From positions 54,053-118,052 of the IMG/VR virus record IMGVR_UViG_3300030102_005172: a stretch of 64,000 bases of DNA; one strand, 5' to 3'. The notes below the pieces were generated by a model, which saw only the letters and a list, made by a program, of their open reading frames with translations, was not told where the DNA came from and searched no databases. Within the stretch, counting starts at the first letter, position 1; every line of letters starts with the position of its first letter. The position numbers were made by a program, and so were the translations under genes. Shown piece by piece: positions 8,185-16,347 of the stretch. The stretch is from a virus.

Positions 8185-9183
8185 TTAACTGCGTTCTGAG
8201 CGTTTTTCTAAGTCTAAATAAAATCTACTTGCCTCAGAGTCAATCCATGACTTTTCACTCATTTCTTTGTTTATTTCTTTCTTATCACTCCACCATTGAT
8301 TTTCTTTTTTAATGGTATTCCATTTGTTGTCAACCTCTAAGTCTCTAACATCATCTTGGTGTAATACTTCACCAGTTTCACTACTAAATGGTGATGATGA
8401 TTTTGGTGTTTGTGGTACAAGGTTCATAAAGTAATCTTCTAACATTTTAGATGGTCGCATTGGTAGTTTATCATATAAAGGCATTCCATCGTAATAATCT
8501 ATAAATGGAGTATCACCATCCATATTCGTATGTATTCTTAAATCTTGATGATACATTTTATACAACTTTCCTTTTTGTAGAGTTGCCGTTCCATTAAGTT
8601 GTTTGTTTTTAGGAATTGTTTTATCCCACTTGTTAGTATATGGCTTTCTTAAGTTACCTTGCCAATACCATGGCCATTGTTCACAAAAAAATGTCCAATG
8701 ATTATCTTTAAATTTTAGTTTTAATGATTCTGAGTGTTTAAATATATTGTGATGAATTGTTTCATCAAAGTTAGAACCACCTATCCAAAATTTTGGATAT
8801 GGATATATTTTTTGTATTTCGTCAAATTGTTTAATTGTAGGTTTATTGATATAAACAAAGTCAAGGACTTCCCATGCTCTTCTGAAAACATCAATCAGTT
8901 CAGAGTGTGACAATAATCTTACTACATCTTGAAATGTAGATTTAAGTTGTAAAGCTTGCTCGTCTGTAAAGTCTTCTATAATGTATATATGGTCAAATTC
9001 ATTTGAGTCTACAAAGGTTTGTACAACTCCAATATCATCGTATCCTACGATAATCATCGCTTTAGGTACACAATATTTTTTAGGAATTTTTTTACCTGCA
9101 CCTAATTTAAAAGTATCTTTGTGTCTGTGTTGTCTTCCGATATATGTTAACATATCTTTAAGACCTTCATAACTTTTTTGCAT
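8185..9183 (-). CDS. Unknown protein, possible Rossmann/methyltransferase-like fold
   Basis: A 332-residue protein I do not recognise with certainty. The first half has alternating hydrophobic strands and helices (AMIIVGYDDIGVV, HIYIIEDF, LDFVYINKP, KFWIGGSNFD) whose order resembles a class I SAM methyltransferase or related Rossmann fold, but the glycine-rich SAM loop is not clear. The middle is rich in Trp/Tyr/Phe (WTFFCEQWPWYWQ), and the C-terminal 70 residues are charged and probably disordered. It starts 7 nt after the previous gene and precedes the gp32 regulatory gap, so it is expressed with the genes above it. Function unknown. Confidence 0.75.
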   Translation of the reverse strand: MQKSYEGLKDMLTYIGRQHRHKDTFKLGAGKKIPKKYCVPKAMIIVGYDDIGVVQTFVDSNEFDHIYIIEDFTDEQALQLKSTFQDVVRLLSHSELIDVFRRAWEVLDFVYINKPTIKQFDEIQKIYPYPKFWIGGSNFDETIHHNIFKHSESLKLKFKDNHWTFFCEQWPWYWQGNLRKPYTNKWDKTIPKNKQLNGTATLQKGKLYKMYHQDLRIHTNMDGDTPFIDYYDGMPLYDKLPMRPSKMLEDYFMNLVPQTPKSSSPFSSETGEVLHQDDVRDLEVDNKWNTIKKENQWWSDKKEINKEMSEKSWIDSEASRFYLDLEKRSERS

Positions 9184-9189
9184 ACTTAA

Positions 9190-9579
9190 TTAATTTACAT
9201 CAACTATTCTGAATAAACTTGTCTTTAGTATTTTGTGTCCTTCACCATCGGTTAGAATCATAGAGTTTCTATAATCTTCCCAATTAATTTTATATGTTTT
9301 GTCTGCAACACCACCATTTAAGTCAACAATCAATCTATTTAATGCGTTTATTGTGTAGATAGTGTTTGATTCCTTCTTACGATGTGCTAATATAGTACTT
9401 CCTAAGAATTTTCTTTCATTGTTCGGTATTATATTGTAACTAATCACTAACTCTTGTGATGGTTTTAATTTTAAAATAAATATTTTTCTACTATAAAGGA
9501 TAAATGAGTTTTGAATGTTTTCTAAAACTGATTCAAATTCAGCCTCATTAGTAAATGTACATAATAGTTGTGTTCTCAC
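9190..9579 (-). CDS. Conserved T4-like phage protein of unknown function
   Basis: A 129-residue soluble protein. The centre and C-terminus (IYTINALNRLIVDLNGG, then YKINWEDYRNS) look like a conserved hypothetical family that I recall from marine T4-like phages, with no assigned role. The start is GTG at 9579, with AAGGGA about 9 nt before it; a nearby ATG is in another frame. It lies 10 nt after the 693-residue gene and 6 nt before the next, so it is within one operon. There are no membrane segments. Confidence 0.75.
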   Translation of the reverse strand: MRTQLLCTFTNEAEFESVLENIQNSFILYSRKIFILKLKPSQELVISYNIIPNNERKFLGSTILAHRKKESNTIYTINALNRLIVDLNGGVADKTYKINWEDYRNSMILTDGEGHKILKTSLFRIVDVN

Positions 9580-9589
9580 TCATCTTCCC

Positions 9590-11671
9590 TTATTTTACAT
9601 TCAAAGCTGACTTTACTTTTCCTAATGGAAGTTCTTGTGTGCCTTCAAAGTTGTAACTATATCTACCAGATGAATTTGTTCCCATTCTAAATTGTGAATA
9701 CTTCATATCACCTGTTGTTTCATTTATACCTGTTAATCCATACCCCGTCATTGCGAAATACTTACCATCTTTTGCATTTGTTCTTAAAAAGAATACAATT
9801 GTGTCTGATAAGTCTTTTGATAGCTTATCTTCTACAAATTTTGATGAACCAGGGAATTGTTTATATGTAGTTCCCTTTCCATCTTTATCTACACCAAAGA
9901 CCTTATATAAAGGTAATGTTGTTTTACCATATATCATTTCTTTTTCTATCTCTATTAGTTGTGAGTATAACTTTTTTGCGTCTCCAGATAAATCACCCAA
10001 AATATTTTTAAGAACTATTGCTGATTGAAAGTTTGTCAATAACTTAGCAACAGTATCTTTTGTTACAGGTGCGGTTAAAGAAAGTTTTTCATATCCGTTA
10101 TAGTAAAATGCTGGATTTGATATAGCTGCGGTTGACAATGCTTTCAGTTTAATATCTACATTACTTACTAATTTATCTAATACTTTTTGATTTGTTGCAA
10201 TTTGTTCAAAAGAATCATATATAGATGGTTTTTTAGCTTCATTTAAAATACCTTCATGTAATCCTGCTCTTAACAATTCTTTTTCTAATTTTTTAACTTC
10301 AGATTTTGGTGATTTTTTTAATCCTTTGAATATCTTTTTTGAGAATCCAAATAAGAATTTTCCTAATTGAGAAATTTTTTGTAATAAATTAGAACCAATA
10401 CTTTTTATGAAAGCAACACCCTTATTTAAAAAGTCTCGTAATCCCTCATTCAATTGAACTGACTCTAATGCCAACTTCTTAACATCTTCAGTACCCAATA
10501 AATTATACTTATCTTTTAAGAATCCGTATATTTTACCTAATTGAGCTCCACCTTCTGCTTTTTTAAGTGATACTTGTATAAACTTAATACTTGTACCAGT
10601 TATTGTACAAACACCCTTTTTATCATATTCAACAGGTAAACCTTCGCTTAACTTAGATATAAGTTCAGACGCTGGGACATTAGATATGACACAATCGGCA
10701 GTATTATCTTTTACACCATCTACTAATTCAGAACGCTCAGTAGCTTGATAGTATGATTTAATACTTTTGTGACATATATATGCACCTTTAAATTTCATAT
10801 CATCTGTAAACTTGGTCATACCTGCCATTAATTGTGCTATCAAGAAATAATCCCCAAGTGGCATTGTATCTAATTTAGATAAAATTTCATTAGGTTTTGC
10901 ATAGTCACCACTCATTCCTAATGCTTTTACAAATTTCTGTTTTACATCGTTAGTAACTTTTGGTAAAGTTTCTTCGGTAGCTGAATTTAATTGTTTAAGT
11001 ATACTGAAACCATTTACATATGTTCCCATACATTGTGCGGTTTCCATCGTTTCTGTATCGAAGTTTACATCGGTTGGTTTAGAACCTTTTCTCATTTTAC
11101 CGAATAAAGATTGAATGTTTCCATTACTAGCGGTAATTATATAATTTTTACCAGTATCTTCGGCAGATACATATACAGTTTGACCATTATTTATTTTTAC
11201 TTGAACACCATCTTCAGTAGGTCCTATTTTAGTAAAAGGTCCTTTAGGTACTTTTTCACCCTTTGGTAATCCTAATTTCAATAAGTCTGCGGTATTTTTA
11301 AGTGGTATGAATTTATCACCTATTGCATATTTGTTATCGTATATTGAAGCTTCACTAAGAAGTTGTCCTAATTCAATTAGTATATTTTCTTTTACTTCTT
11401 CTTTTTTCTTTAACTCATCCTTCTCAATTTGAGTTAACATTCCAAACTTATCAATTTCTTTTTCGTTTTCTGAATCTTCTTCTTCGGTTTCTTTTTCTTT
11501 TTGAAATTCTTGGATTAGGATATCTGCATTCTTTTCACCAACCTCATCAATTAAGTGATAATAGAATGATTTTAAGAATTCTTCAGTATAGATACCTTCA
11601 GTAAGTTTAAGGTCTATATCAGACCAAACTTTCCTTAATATTCTATCTACTATGTTTTGGGATTTATTCAT
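9590..11671 (-). CDS. Putative head-packaged, protease-processed protein with PD-(D/E)XK-like segment
   Basis: A 693-residue protein of unknown function. Its N-terminal 107 residues are helical and very acidic, resembling a propeptide, and end in LLSE|A, a good match to the T4 prohead protease rule [LI]-x-E|[AGS]. Further sites are LNE409|G, LHE473|G and LNE478|A. Residues 108-405 contain TADCVIS and IQVSLKKAEGGAQLG, reminiscent of phage PD-(D/E)XK nuclease-like proteins with a D...xSLKK core. Residues 410-460 are a cationic amphipathic stretch (VAFIKSIGSNLLQK, FLFGFSKKIFKGLKK). Residues 479-693 form another globular domain. Inference: a precursor cut by gp21 during head maturation. It is encoded in the early-gene region, far from the capsid cluster, so this needs proof. 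Confidence 0.7.
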   Translation of the reverse strand: MNKSQNIVDRILRKVWSDIDLKLTEGIYTEEFLKSFYYHLIDEVGEKNADILIQEFQKEKETEEEDSENEKEIDKFGMLTQIEKDELKKKEEVKENILIELGQLLSEASIYDNKYAIGDKFIPLKNTADLLKLGLPKGEKVPKGPFTKIGPTEDGVQVKINNGQTVYVSAEDTGKNYIITASNGNIQSLFGKMRKGSKPTDVNFDTETMETAQCMGTYVNGFSILKQLNSATEETLPKVTNDVKQKFVKALGMSGDYAKPNEILSKLDTMPLGDYFLIAQLMAGMTKFTDDMKFKGAYICHKSIKSYYQATERSELVDGVKDNTADCVISNVPASELISKLSEGLPVEYDKKGVCTITGTSIKFIQVSLKKAEGGAQLGKIYGFLKDKYNLLGTEDVKKLALESVQLNEGLRDFLNKGVAFIKSIGSNLLQKISQLGKFLFGFSKKIFKGLKKSPKSEVKKLEKELLRAGLHEGILNEAKKPSIYDSFEQIATNQKVLDKLVSNVDIKLKALSTAAISNPAFYYNGYEKLSLTAPVTKDTVAKLLTNFQSAIVLKNILGDLSGDAKKLYSQLIEIEKEMIYGKTTLPLYKVFGVDKDGKGTTYKQFPGSSKFVEDKLSKDLSDTIVFFLRTNAKDGKYFAMTGYGLTGINETTGDMKYSQFRMGTNSSGRYSYNFEGTQELPLGKVKSALNVK

Positions 11672-11683
11672 AACTATAAATAT

Positions 11684-12907
11684 CTAAATATTGGTCTTAA
11701 CCATATTATCGTAATCTTTTCCAATCTCTAATTGTGTAGGGAATCCATCTTTTTCCATTATCTTCTTTACTTCCCTAATATATTTGTCTTCACCTTCATC
11801 TACATCAAATAGAATCGAGTCATATGTGTATAGTATAGGTATTGACTTTTGATTCAAACCTATTTTAGACAATTTGTCTAATATAAGTATGTTTCTTTCT
11901 GTTTCAAGCGCTTGTAAAACATAATTAAATAATTTATTTTTATTCAGACTATCATCAAATTTAATTTTTCTTTGTAAAATAGGTGTAACCACTTCACGAT
12001 TTCGTAAAAAATCTAACCATAGTGAGTTTATGTAATCTGATGTTTTTTTGAAAAATGGTATGTGATAGTATTCATCTTCCACCCCACCATATAGTTGTCT
12101 AAATGTGATTGCCTTTGCTTGACTAATATCTTTTCCATATTGATTTGCCAACCATTCATGTGCTTTCTTATCTAACGGAATATCTATGCCAATTAGTTTT
12201 GATATAAGTCGAATGTGATATCCATCGAAATCTAATTGGCACAATTTACCATTTTCGAATCTTGATATAAATCTACTACGAACACCATCATCTTTTTTAA
12301 GTGCCGCATAATTTGTTCCTTTAAATGTATTGGATGGTCTTGATGTTATTGTTAATGGATTGTAACGAGTATATTCATAACCCATCTTAGTATATAACCC
12401 ATTCTTTTCTACCCAAGCCAAACTCTTTGGATAAAGTTGTGAGAATTTAGAAATTTTTGAGTCGACAAAAAGTTTCTTCCAATCTTCGAATTGTTCGTAA
12501 TGTTTCCATATAGGAATAAGGTCATTTGCTTTAGGTGCCTGTCGTCTTCTGAAGATAGTGTATATAGGTTTCTCTTCTACATCAAAGTTCTTTGCTTGCC
12601 AGAATAAAGACATTTCTAAGTCATACATATTCGGTAAAAAGTCATAATGATACAAGAAGTCTTTCATACCTACTATATAAACTTCTTTGAAGTTATGAAA
12701 CTCTACTTTTTGGTCTATTTTAGTTGCGTCTATGTTATGATAATTGATAAATAGGTCTAATGTACCATCTGATATGATTAATGCGGATACTCGTGTATGT
12801 ATGGAGTGTTTATCTAAACTTGTGAGTATAGGATATACCATAACCCTCTCCCCTTGGAGTTGGGATATATGTTTCCTAAGTTGTTTGTTGCTATCTACAA
12901 TTTTCAT
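11684..12907 (-). CDS. Compact family A DNA polymerase-like protein
   Basis: A 407-residue protein matching the polymerase domain of Pol I in order and size. A TSRPSNTFKGTNYAAL segment (189-203) corresponds to Pol I TGRLSS..PNLQ. Motif A is QLDFDGYHIRL with catalytic Asp226; motif B is AKAITFRQLYGG with Lys265, Phe269 and Tyr273; FNYVLQALE gives Asn328 and Gln332, equivalent to the primer-binding Asn845/Gln849; motif C is YTYDSILFD with Asp363. The fingers are short (39 residues from motif A to B, 53 in E. coli Pol I), the steric-gate Glu710 position is His231, and the Arg754 position is Ile. No 3'-5' exonuclease motifs are seen. Both catalytic aspartates remain, so activity is possible. T4-like phages normally use a family B gp43, not seen in this window. 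Confidence 0.82.
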   Translation of the reverse strand: MKIVDSNKQLRKHISQLQGERVMVYPILTSLDKHSIHTRVSALIISDGTLDLFINYHNIDATKIDQKVEFHNFKEVYIVGMKDFLYHYDFLPNMYDLEMSLFWQAKNFDVEEKPIYTIFRRRQAPKANDLIPIWKHYEQFEDWKKLFVDSKISKFSQLYPKSLAWVEKNGLYTKMGYEYTRYNPLTITSRPSNTFKGTNYAALKKDDGVRSRFISRFENGKLCQLDFDGYHIRLISKLIGIDIPLDKKAHEWLANQYGKDISQAKAITFRQLYGGVEDEYYHIPFFKKTSDYINSLWLDFLRNREVVTPILQRKIKFDDSLNKNKLFNYVLQALETERNILILDKLSKIGLNQKSIPILYTYDSILFDVDEGEDKYIREVKKIMEKDGFPTQLEIGKDYDNMVKTNI

Positions 12908-12913
12908 CCGTAA

Positions 12914-12945
12914 CTAATATACGAAATATTTATGAGTTTTCCAAA
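12914..12945 (-). promoter_or_regulatory. Early/middle promoter, TTTG-N20-TATATTAG (PolA-like gene)
   Basis: TTTG (12945-12942), a 20-nt spacer and TATATTAG (12921-12914) on the coding strand. The -7 element ends only 6 nt before the ATG at 12907, so the message should be leaderless or nearly so. It overlaps the end of the 49-codon gene. Confidence 0.55.
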
Positions 12946-13079
12946 TTTATATGGGTTTCTATTAAGTCTATGATTTGTAATCGTGACTTATCCATATTTG
13001 TCTTGTAGCATAGACTCCAAATGTCTGATACTAAATTCCTTAATTTTAAGTTTTCTTTTTTTAATTCTAAATTTGTCAT
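12930..13079 (-). CDS. Small protein, 49 residues, unknown
   Basis: An ATG at 13079 opens a 49-codon frame ending TAA at 12930: MTNLELKKENLKLRNLVSDI, then WSLCYKTNMDKSRLQ and a helical end. It is predicted to be a short helix pair. It starts 2 nt beyond the stop of the 108-residue gene, filling what would otherwise be a gap in a tightly packed operon. Its last bases overlap the promoter of the polymerase-like gene. No homologue recognised. Confidence 0.55.
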   Translation of the reverse strand: MTNLELKKENLKLRNLVSDIWSLCYKTNMDKSRLQIIDLIETHINLENS

Positions 13080-13080
13080 A

Positions 13081-13407
13081 TTAATATCCTATAAATTCTA
13101 AATCAACATCACTTACTAATCCTTTTTCAACATAGTAAGGATACTCTTCGTTTAACCAATAGTTTTGAACATTGTCTACTTCACTTATTACATCGTTGTA
13201 TAAGTCAGAAATATCATATCCATCACCATATTGAATACCACCACAAAGAACCATAAGTTCATTTAGGTTGTCCCAATTATCTTTGTTGTTTTTGATACTA
13301 AGTAATATCTCAGCTTTCATAAGGTCTGATACCTTGTCATTGTGGTCATACATTTCAGTTGACCAAGGTTTTGTAATTTTTATTCCGTATTTACTCATAT
13401 TTTTCAT
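13081..13407 (-). CDS. Small unknown protein, 108 residues
   Basis: A 108-residue acidic, Tyr-rich soluble protein (YGDGYDISDLYND and NVQNYWLNEEYPYY). It has no recognisable domain, signal peptide or membrane span. An alternative start is Met4 (position 13398), which removes MKN; neither start has a Shine-Dalgarno. It begins 1 nt after the stop of the 72-residue gene. The promoter at 13646 would serve both, so it is probably early. Function unknown. Confidence 0.65.
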   Translation of the reverse strand: MKNMSKYGIKITKPWSTEMYDHNDKVSDLMKAEILLSIKNNKDNWDNLNELMVLCGGIQYGDGYDISDLYNDVISEVDNVQNYWLNEEYPYYVEKGLVSDVDLEFIGY

Positions 13408-13408
13408 T

Positions 13409-13627
13409 TTATCTGTACATTGTTACAAAAGAACCGAACTTATCATCGAATACTTTGATTAGATTTTCATAATCACCACTTGTCATTTCATCCATTAGTG
13501 GTTTAAATGGAATATCAAGGTTTCTACATAATCTTTTAGCCAAACCTAAGATTGCGTAAGCATTACCATCAGGTCCTGTTAAATCGATTTCGATTCCTAC
13601 TTTTTTGTTTTCTTTTGATTTTATCAT
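13409..13627 (-). CDS. Small unknown protein, 72 residues
   Basis: A 72-residue protein starting MIKSKENKKVGIEIDLTGPD and containing GNAYAILGLAKRLCRNLDI, an alpha/beta pattern. I chose ATG 13627 because a promoter-like element lies about 20 nt upstream and AAGTAAGAGAT provides a weak ribosome site; an in-frame TTG at 13657 would place the start inside the promoter. It is the first gene of the rightmost early operon. I have a faint memory of similar short proteins in other T4-like phages but no function. Confidence 0.65.
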   Translation of the reverse strand: MIKSKENKKVGIEIDLTGPDGNAYAILGLAKRLCRNLDIPFKPLMDEMTSGDYENLIKVFDDKFGSFVTMYR

Positions 13628-13645
13628 ATCTCTTACTTTACATAG

Positions 13646-13677
13646 TAAAGATAACAAAAAGATTTGTAATTGCCAAA
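13646..13677 (-). promoter_or_regulatory. Early promoter, TTTG-N20-TATCTTTA
   Basis: TTTG (13677-13674), 20 nt, TATCTTTA (13653-13646) on the coding strand. This is the closest in the window to the Bacteroidetes -7 box TAnnTTTG. It separates the late baseplate genes from the early block in a 102-nt gap. Confidence 0.6.
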
Positions 13678-13729
13678 TTTTTAATGTTAAATTTATGTTA
13701 AATTTATTAACAAGTTATTAACAATTTTC

Positions 13730-14308
13730 TTAAATTTTTGCACCTTGTTGTAGATTGGTAAGGTATCTTTCTAATCCTTCGAATTGATTTATGTACAAAA
13801 GGATTGTTCGTTGATTAGTATCAATAATACCTTTTTCTTCAGGTGTATCATTAAGTGGGCCTGATATTTTCCATTTTAACTTAAGTTTTTGATAGTAAGG
13901 ACTGTCTAATTCATCAAACCCATCTTTATTAATCTCATTTATGATTTCACTACCTTTTCTTTTGTAAAAAAACCTTTCTGCAAACCCATTGTCATAATCT
14001 TCGTTAGTTGGTTGAAAGAAATATGGGTCAGGTATTGAAATAATAGGGTCAAAATCTTCTACTGCGTCTGTTAATACATTGTATTGGTAAGTATTTGTAA
14101 GAATTTGATTGTCTAAGTTGTAATATCTAACTAATTTTTTAGAAACATCCTTTACAAAGAGGGGTTCAGTATACACTTCGTTGGTATTAGAATAAATGTG
14201 ATACTGTCCTTCATATTCAGTACCATCTTCAAACATCCACTCACCACCACTTGTGTACAGACCTTTTTGGATTGCTCCCTCTGGATAATATATTCGTTTT
14301 CTTCCCAT
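13730..14308 (-). CDS. Probable baseplate/virion structural protein
   Basis: A 192-residue protein. The N-terminal region (GLYTSGGEWMFEDGTEYEG, then QYHIYSN) has a YTxGGEW...G.EYxGxYH pattern that I recall at the start of many marine phage structural proteins. The rest is mixed alpha/beta (PIISIPDPYFFQPTNEDY) with no catalytic motif. Its start overlaps the stop of the hub-like gene by one base, and it is the last gene of the tail operon before the early promoter. Structural role is inferred from position. Confidence 0.65.
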   Translation of the reverse strand: MGRKRIYYPEGAIQKGLYTSGGEWMFEDGTEYEGQYHIYSNTNEVYTEPLFVKDVSKKLVRYYNLDNQILTNTYQYNVLTDAVEDFDPIISIPDPYFFQPTNEDYDNGFAERFFYKRKGSEIINEINKDGFDELDSPYYQKLKLKWKISGPLNDTPEEKGIIDTNQRTILLYINQFEGLERYLTNLQQGAKI

Positions 14309-16038
14309 TACGCGTCAATCATCATTAAGCCACTAATTTTAGTAGTCCAGTCACCTGCACTAAAATCTTGACCAAGTTTTGTTACTATAAAATATGCATT
14401 ATCTTTTAATCTTTTAGGTAATCTATCTACCGTAAATGCGTCACCATATTTTGGACCACTATAACCATCACAAGTAAGTTCACATTCTAATCCATAACTA
14501 ATGTTTGGATTATATTGTTTATTCTGACTTTTTACATATGCTTTCAATGCTTGTTTTGCACCTGTAATATCATCTTCACTAATATTATCACCAAGATTTT
14601 CTAATGCTTTCTTCAAATCAGCAGTTGTGGTATTTTCAGGTTCCGTTCCTTCTGGGTAACAACCACCAAATACTTTATTAAGTTGTGGTGCACCTTCACC
14701 ATCCATAGCTGCGGCAGTTGCCATACTTATTAGTTCTGAATCTAAGTTAGATGTCAAACTACAATCTCTAATACCATTATTAAATCCATTTGCTAAATTA
14801 ATTGTTGTCATAGCAGTTGATTTAGCGGCAGTCCCTTTATTTAAAATTAAAAATTTACCTTTATCACCATCAACTATATCTGGGTCATTATATAAAAACA
14901 TAGTTAGATATCCACCTGACAATTCTTTTACTTTATTAAATACTTTTTTCAAAAACATTGGGGTTGATATTCTTTTGGGTGATTCTTCTTTTCCTGGTGG
15001 GTTTTGTAAATCACTCATCATTTTTTGCAATAGTGGAATAGATATGTATATGTTATCTATTGGATTACTGCTAGAGTCTTTAATATCTCTATAATCTGCA
15101 TTACTACCATAGTTACACCCCCATCCAAATATAACTTCCAAAGGATTTGCAGATTTTATATTGGAATCATTCGTTTTGTTAAGTGTAAATTTTGAATAAT
15201 CGAATTTTTTAGCACTTAAACCTTGAATACTTTTTGCGTTTTTATTAATGTAGTTAAGAAATGACCCAAGGCTAACATATGGTAGTACATTATCTGTATT
15301 ACTATCAAAAAAAGAAAAGAACCCTGAAGCTTGCATTTGGTGATTTGCTAATCCAAGTTTTACACCAGACCTATTATATTTTTTTGCTTTTCCACCAGAT
15401 GGTTGGTCTGAAATTTTAGAAGCGATACCTACAAGATTTGTTATTAGGTCTTTAGATGGTACTTCTTTACCCGATTCCTCGTCTTTTACCATTTGTGAAC
15501 CAACATCTTTTAAAGTCATGTAATCTACATCTACAACACCATCAGCGGCACCTGCCACTTTTAAACTAACATCATAACTTAAATCTTGATTTATAGTAAA
15601 ATTAAAACCTGTTATTTCACCTTTTACTGTTACACTCGAACTACCAACCCATCCGATAATTAGATTTACTCGTTGTCTTGGTGTCATAAATGTTTGGTCT
15701 ATTTGGTCAAAATCAGATTTATTGTAAACCTTTACCTTTACATCTGCTTCAAACAACATTGCGTCTGATATATCTTGTCCACCATCATTTGATATAGAAA
15801 TACTTTCTAAAATAGGTTTTGGTGTTAATCTACCACCCTCTGAACTCATTAATTCTGAGTGTTTTTTCTTTACATCACTCTCGATTGATGTTATACTTCC
15901 TGCACATCCTACTACACCACCACCAACTCTTTGAATTTTCGCATACGCTCTTTTATGTATACCTACACCTTTTATTCTGTAATCTGCTCCTTGTAATTGT
16001 GGGGTTGGTAACCCTCTACTTCCTAATGTAAATGCCAT
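14308..16038 (-). CDS. Probable baseplate hub/tail structural protein
   Basis: A 576-residue beta-rich protein. The first 180 residues include PTPQLQGADYRIKGVGI and a segment RVNLIIGWVGSSSVTVKGEI that resembles hub proteins of contractile tails, where the first beta domain binds the tube. No enzymatic motif is seen. Gene order is tape measure, repeat protein, LysM-like protein, then this gene, which parallels P2 T-U-X-D, where D is the hub (gp27-like). I infer a hub or hub-proximal role from synteny; direct homology is not proven. AGGTAAGTT before the ATG gives a weak ribosome site. Confidence 0.65.
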   Translation of the reverse strand: MAFTLGSRGLPTPQLQGADYRIKGVGIHKRAYAKIQRVGGGVVGCAGSITSIESDVKKKHSELMSSEGGRLTPKPILESISISNDGGQDISDAMLFEADVKVKVYNKSDFDQIDQTFMTPRQRVNLIIGWVGSSSVTVKGEITGFNFTINQDLSYDVSLKVAGAADGVVDVDYMTLKDVGSQMVKDEESGKEVPSKDLITNLVGIASKISDQPSGGKAKKYNRSGVKLGLANHQMQASGFFSFFDSNTDNVLPYVSLGSFLNYINKNAKSIQGLSAKKFDYSKFTLNKTNDSNIKSANPLEVIFGWGCNYGSNADYRDIKDSSSNPIDNIYISIPLLQKMMSDLQNPPGKEESPKRISTPMFLKKVFNKVKELSGGYLTMFLYNDPDIVDGDKGKFLILNKGTAAKSTAMTTINLANGFNNGIRDCSLTSNLDSELISMATAAAMDGEGAPQLNKVFGGCYPEGTEPENTTTADLKKALENLGDNISEDDITGAKQALKAYVKSQNKQYNPNISYGLECELTCDGYSGPKYGDAFTVDRLPKRLKDNAYFIVTKLGQDFSAGDWTTKISGLMMIDA

Positions 16039-16045
16039 AACTTAC

Positions 16046-16345
16046 CTATACATTATTTAATTCATTGTACTCATTTTGTAGTGATTCTACATCATCTGGT
16101 ATTCTTAGTTGAACTCCTACTTCTGGAAATAAAGTACCTTTTCCCATATTATTAGCTCTTGCAAGAATCCACCACAAACTTGGGTCTCTATAATACTCCC
16201 ATGCTAAGTTGTCTAATCTATCACCTTGTTTTGTTATGATGTAAATATCATTTATAGATGGATTTATGACAGGATAAACCACAGTCTCAGTAAACTTTCG
16301 TTCACCCTCTTTTTTTATTATTTGTATGTTATCGTATCTTTTCAT
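16046..16345 (-). CDS. LysM-like baseplate protein (gp53/gpX type)
   Basis: A 99-residue protein whose second half is a LysM-like fold: IITKQGDRLDNLAWEYYRDP, then LWWILARANNMGKG and a closing VQLRIPDD. This pattern is typical of small tail proteins such as P2 gpX and of the LysM-like domain of T4 gp53, which joins baseplate parts. It sits 7 nt upstream of the hub-like gene and 2 nt after the repeat protein. It most probably locks the hub or the wedge ends. Confidence 0.8.
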   Translation of the reverse strand: MKRYDNIQIIKKEGERKFTETVVYPVINPSINDIYIITKQGDRLDNLAWEYYRDPSLWWILARANNMGKGTLFPEVGVQLRIPDDVESLQNEYNELNNV

Positions 16346-16347
16346 AT

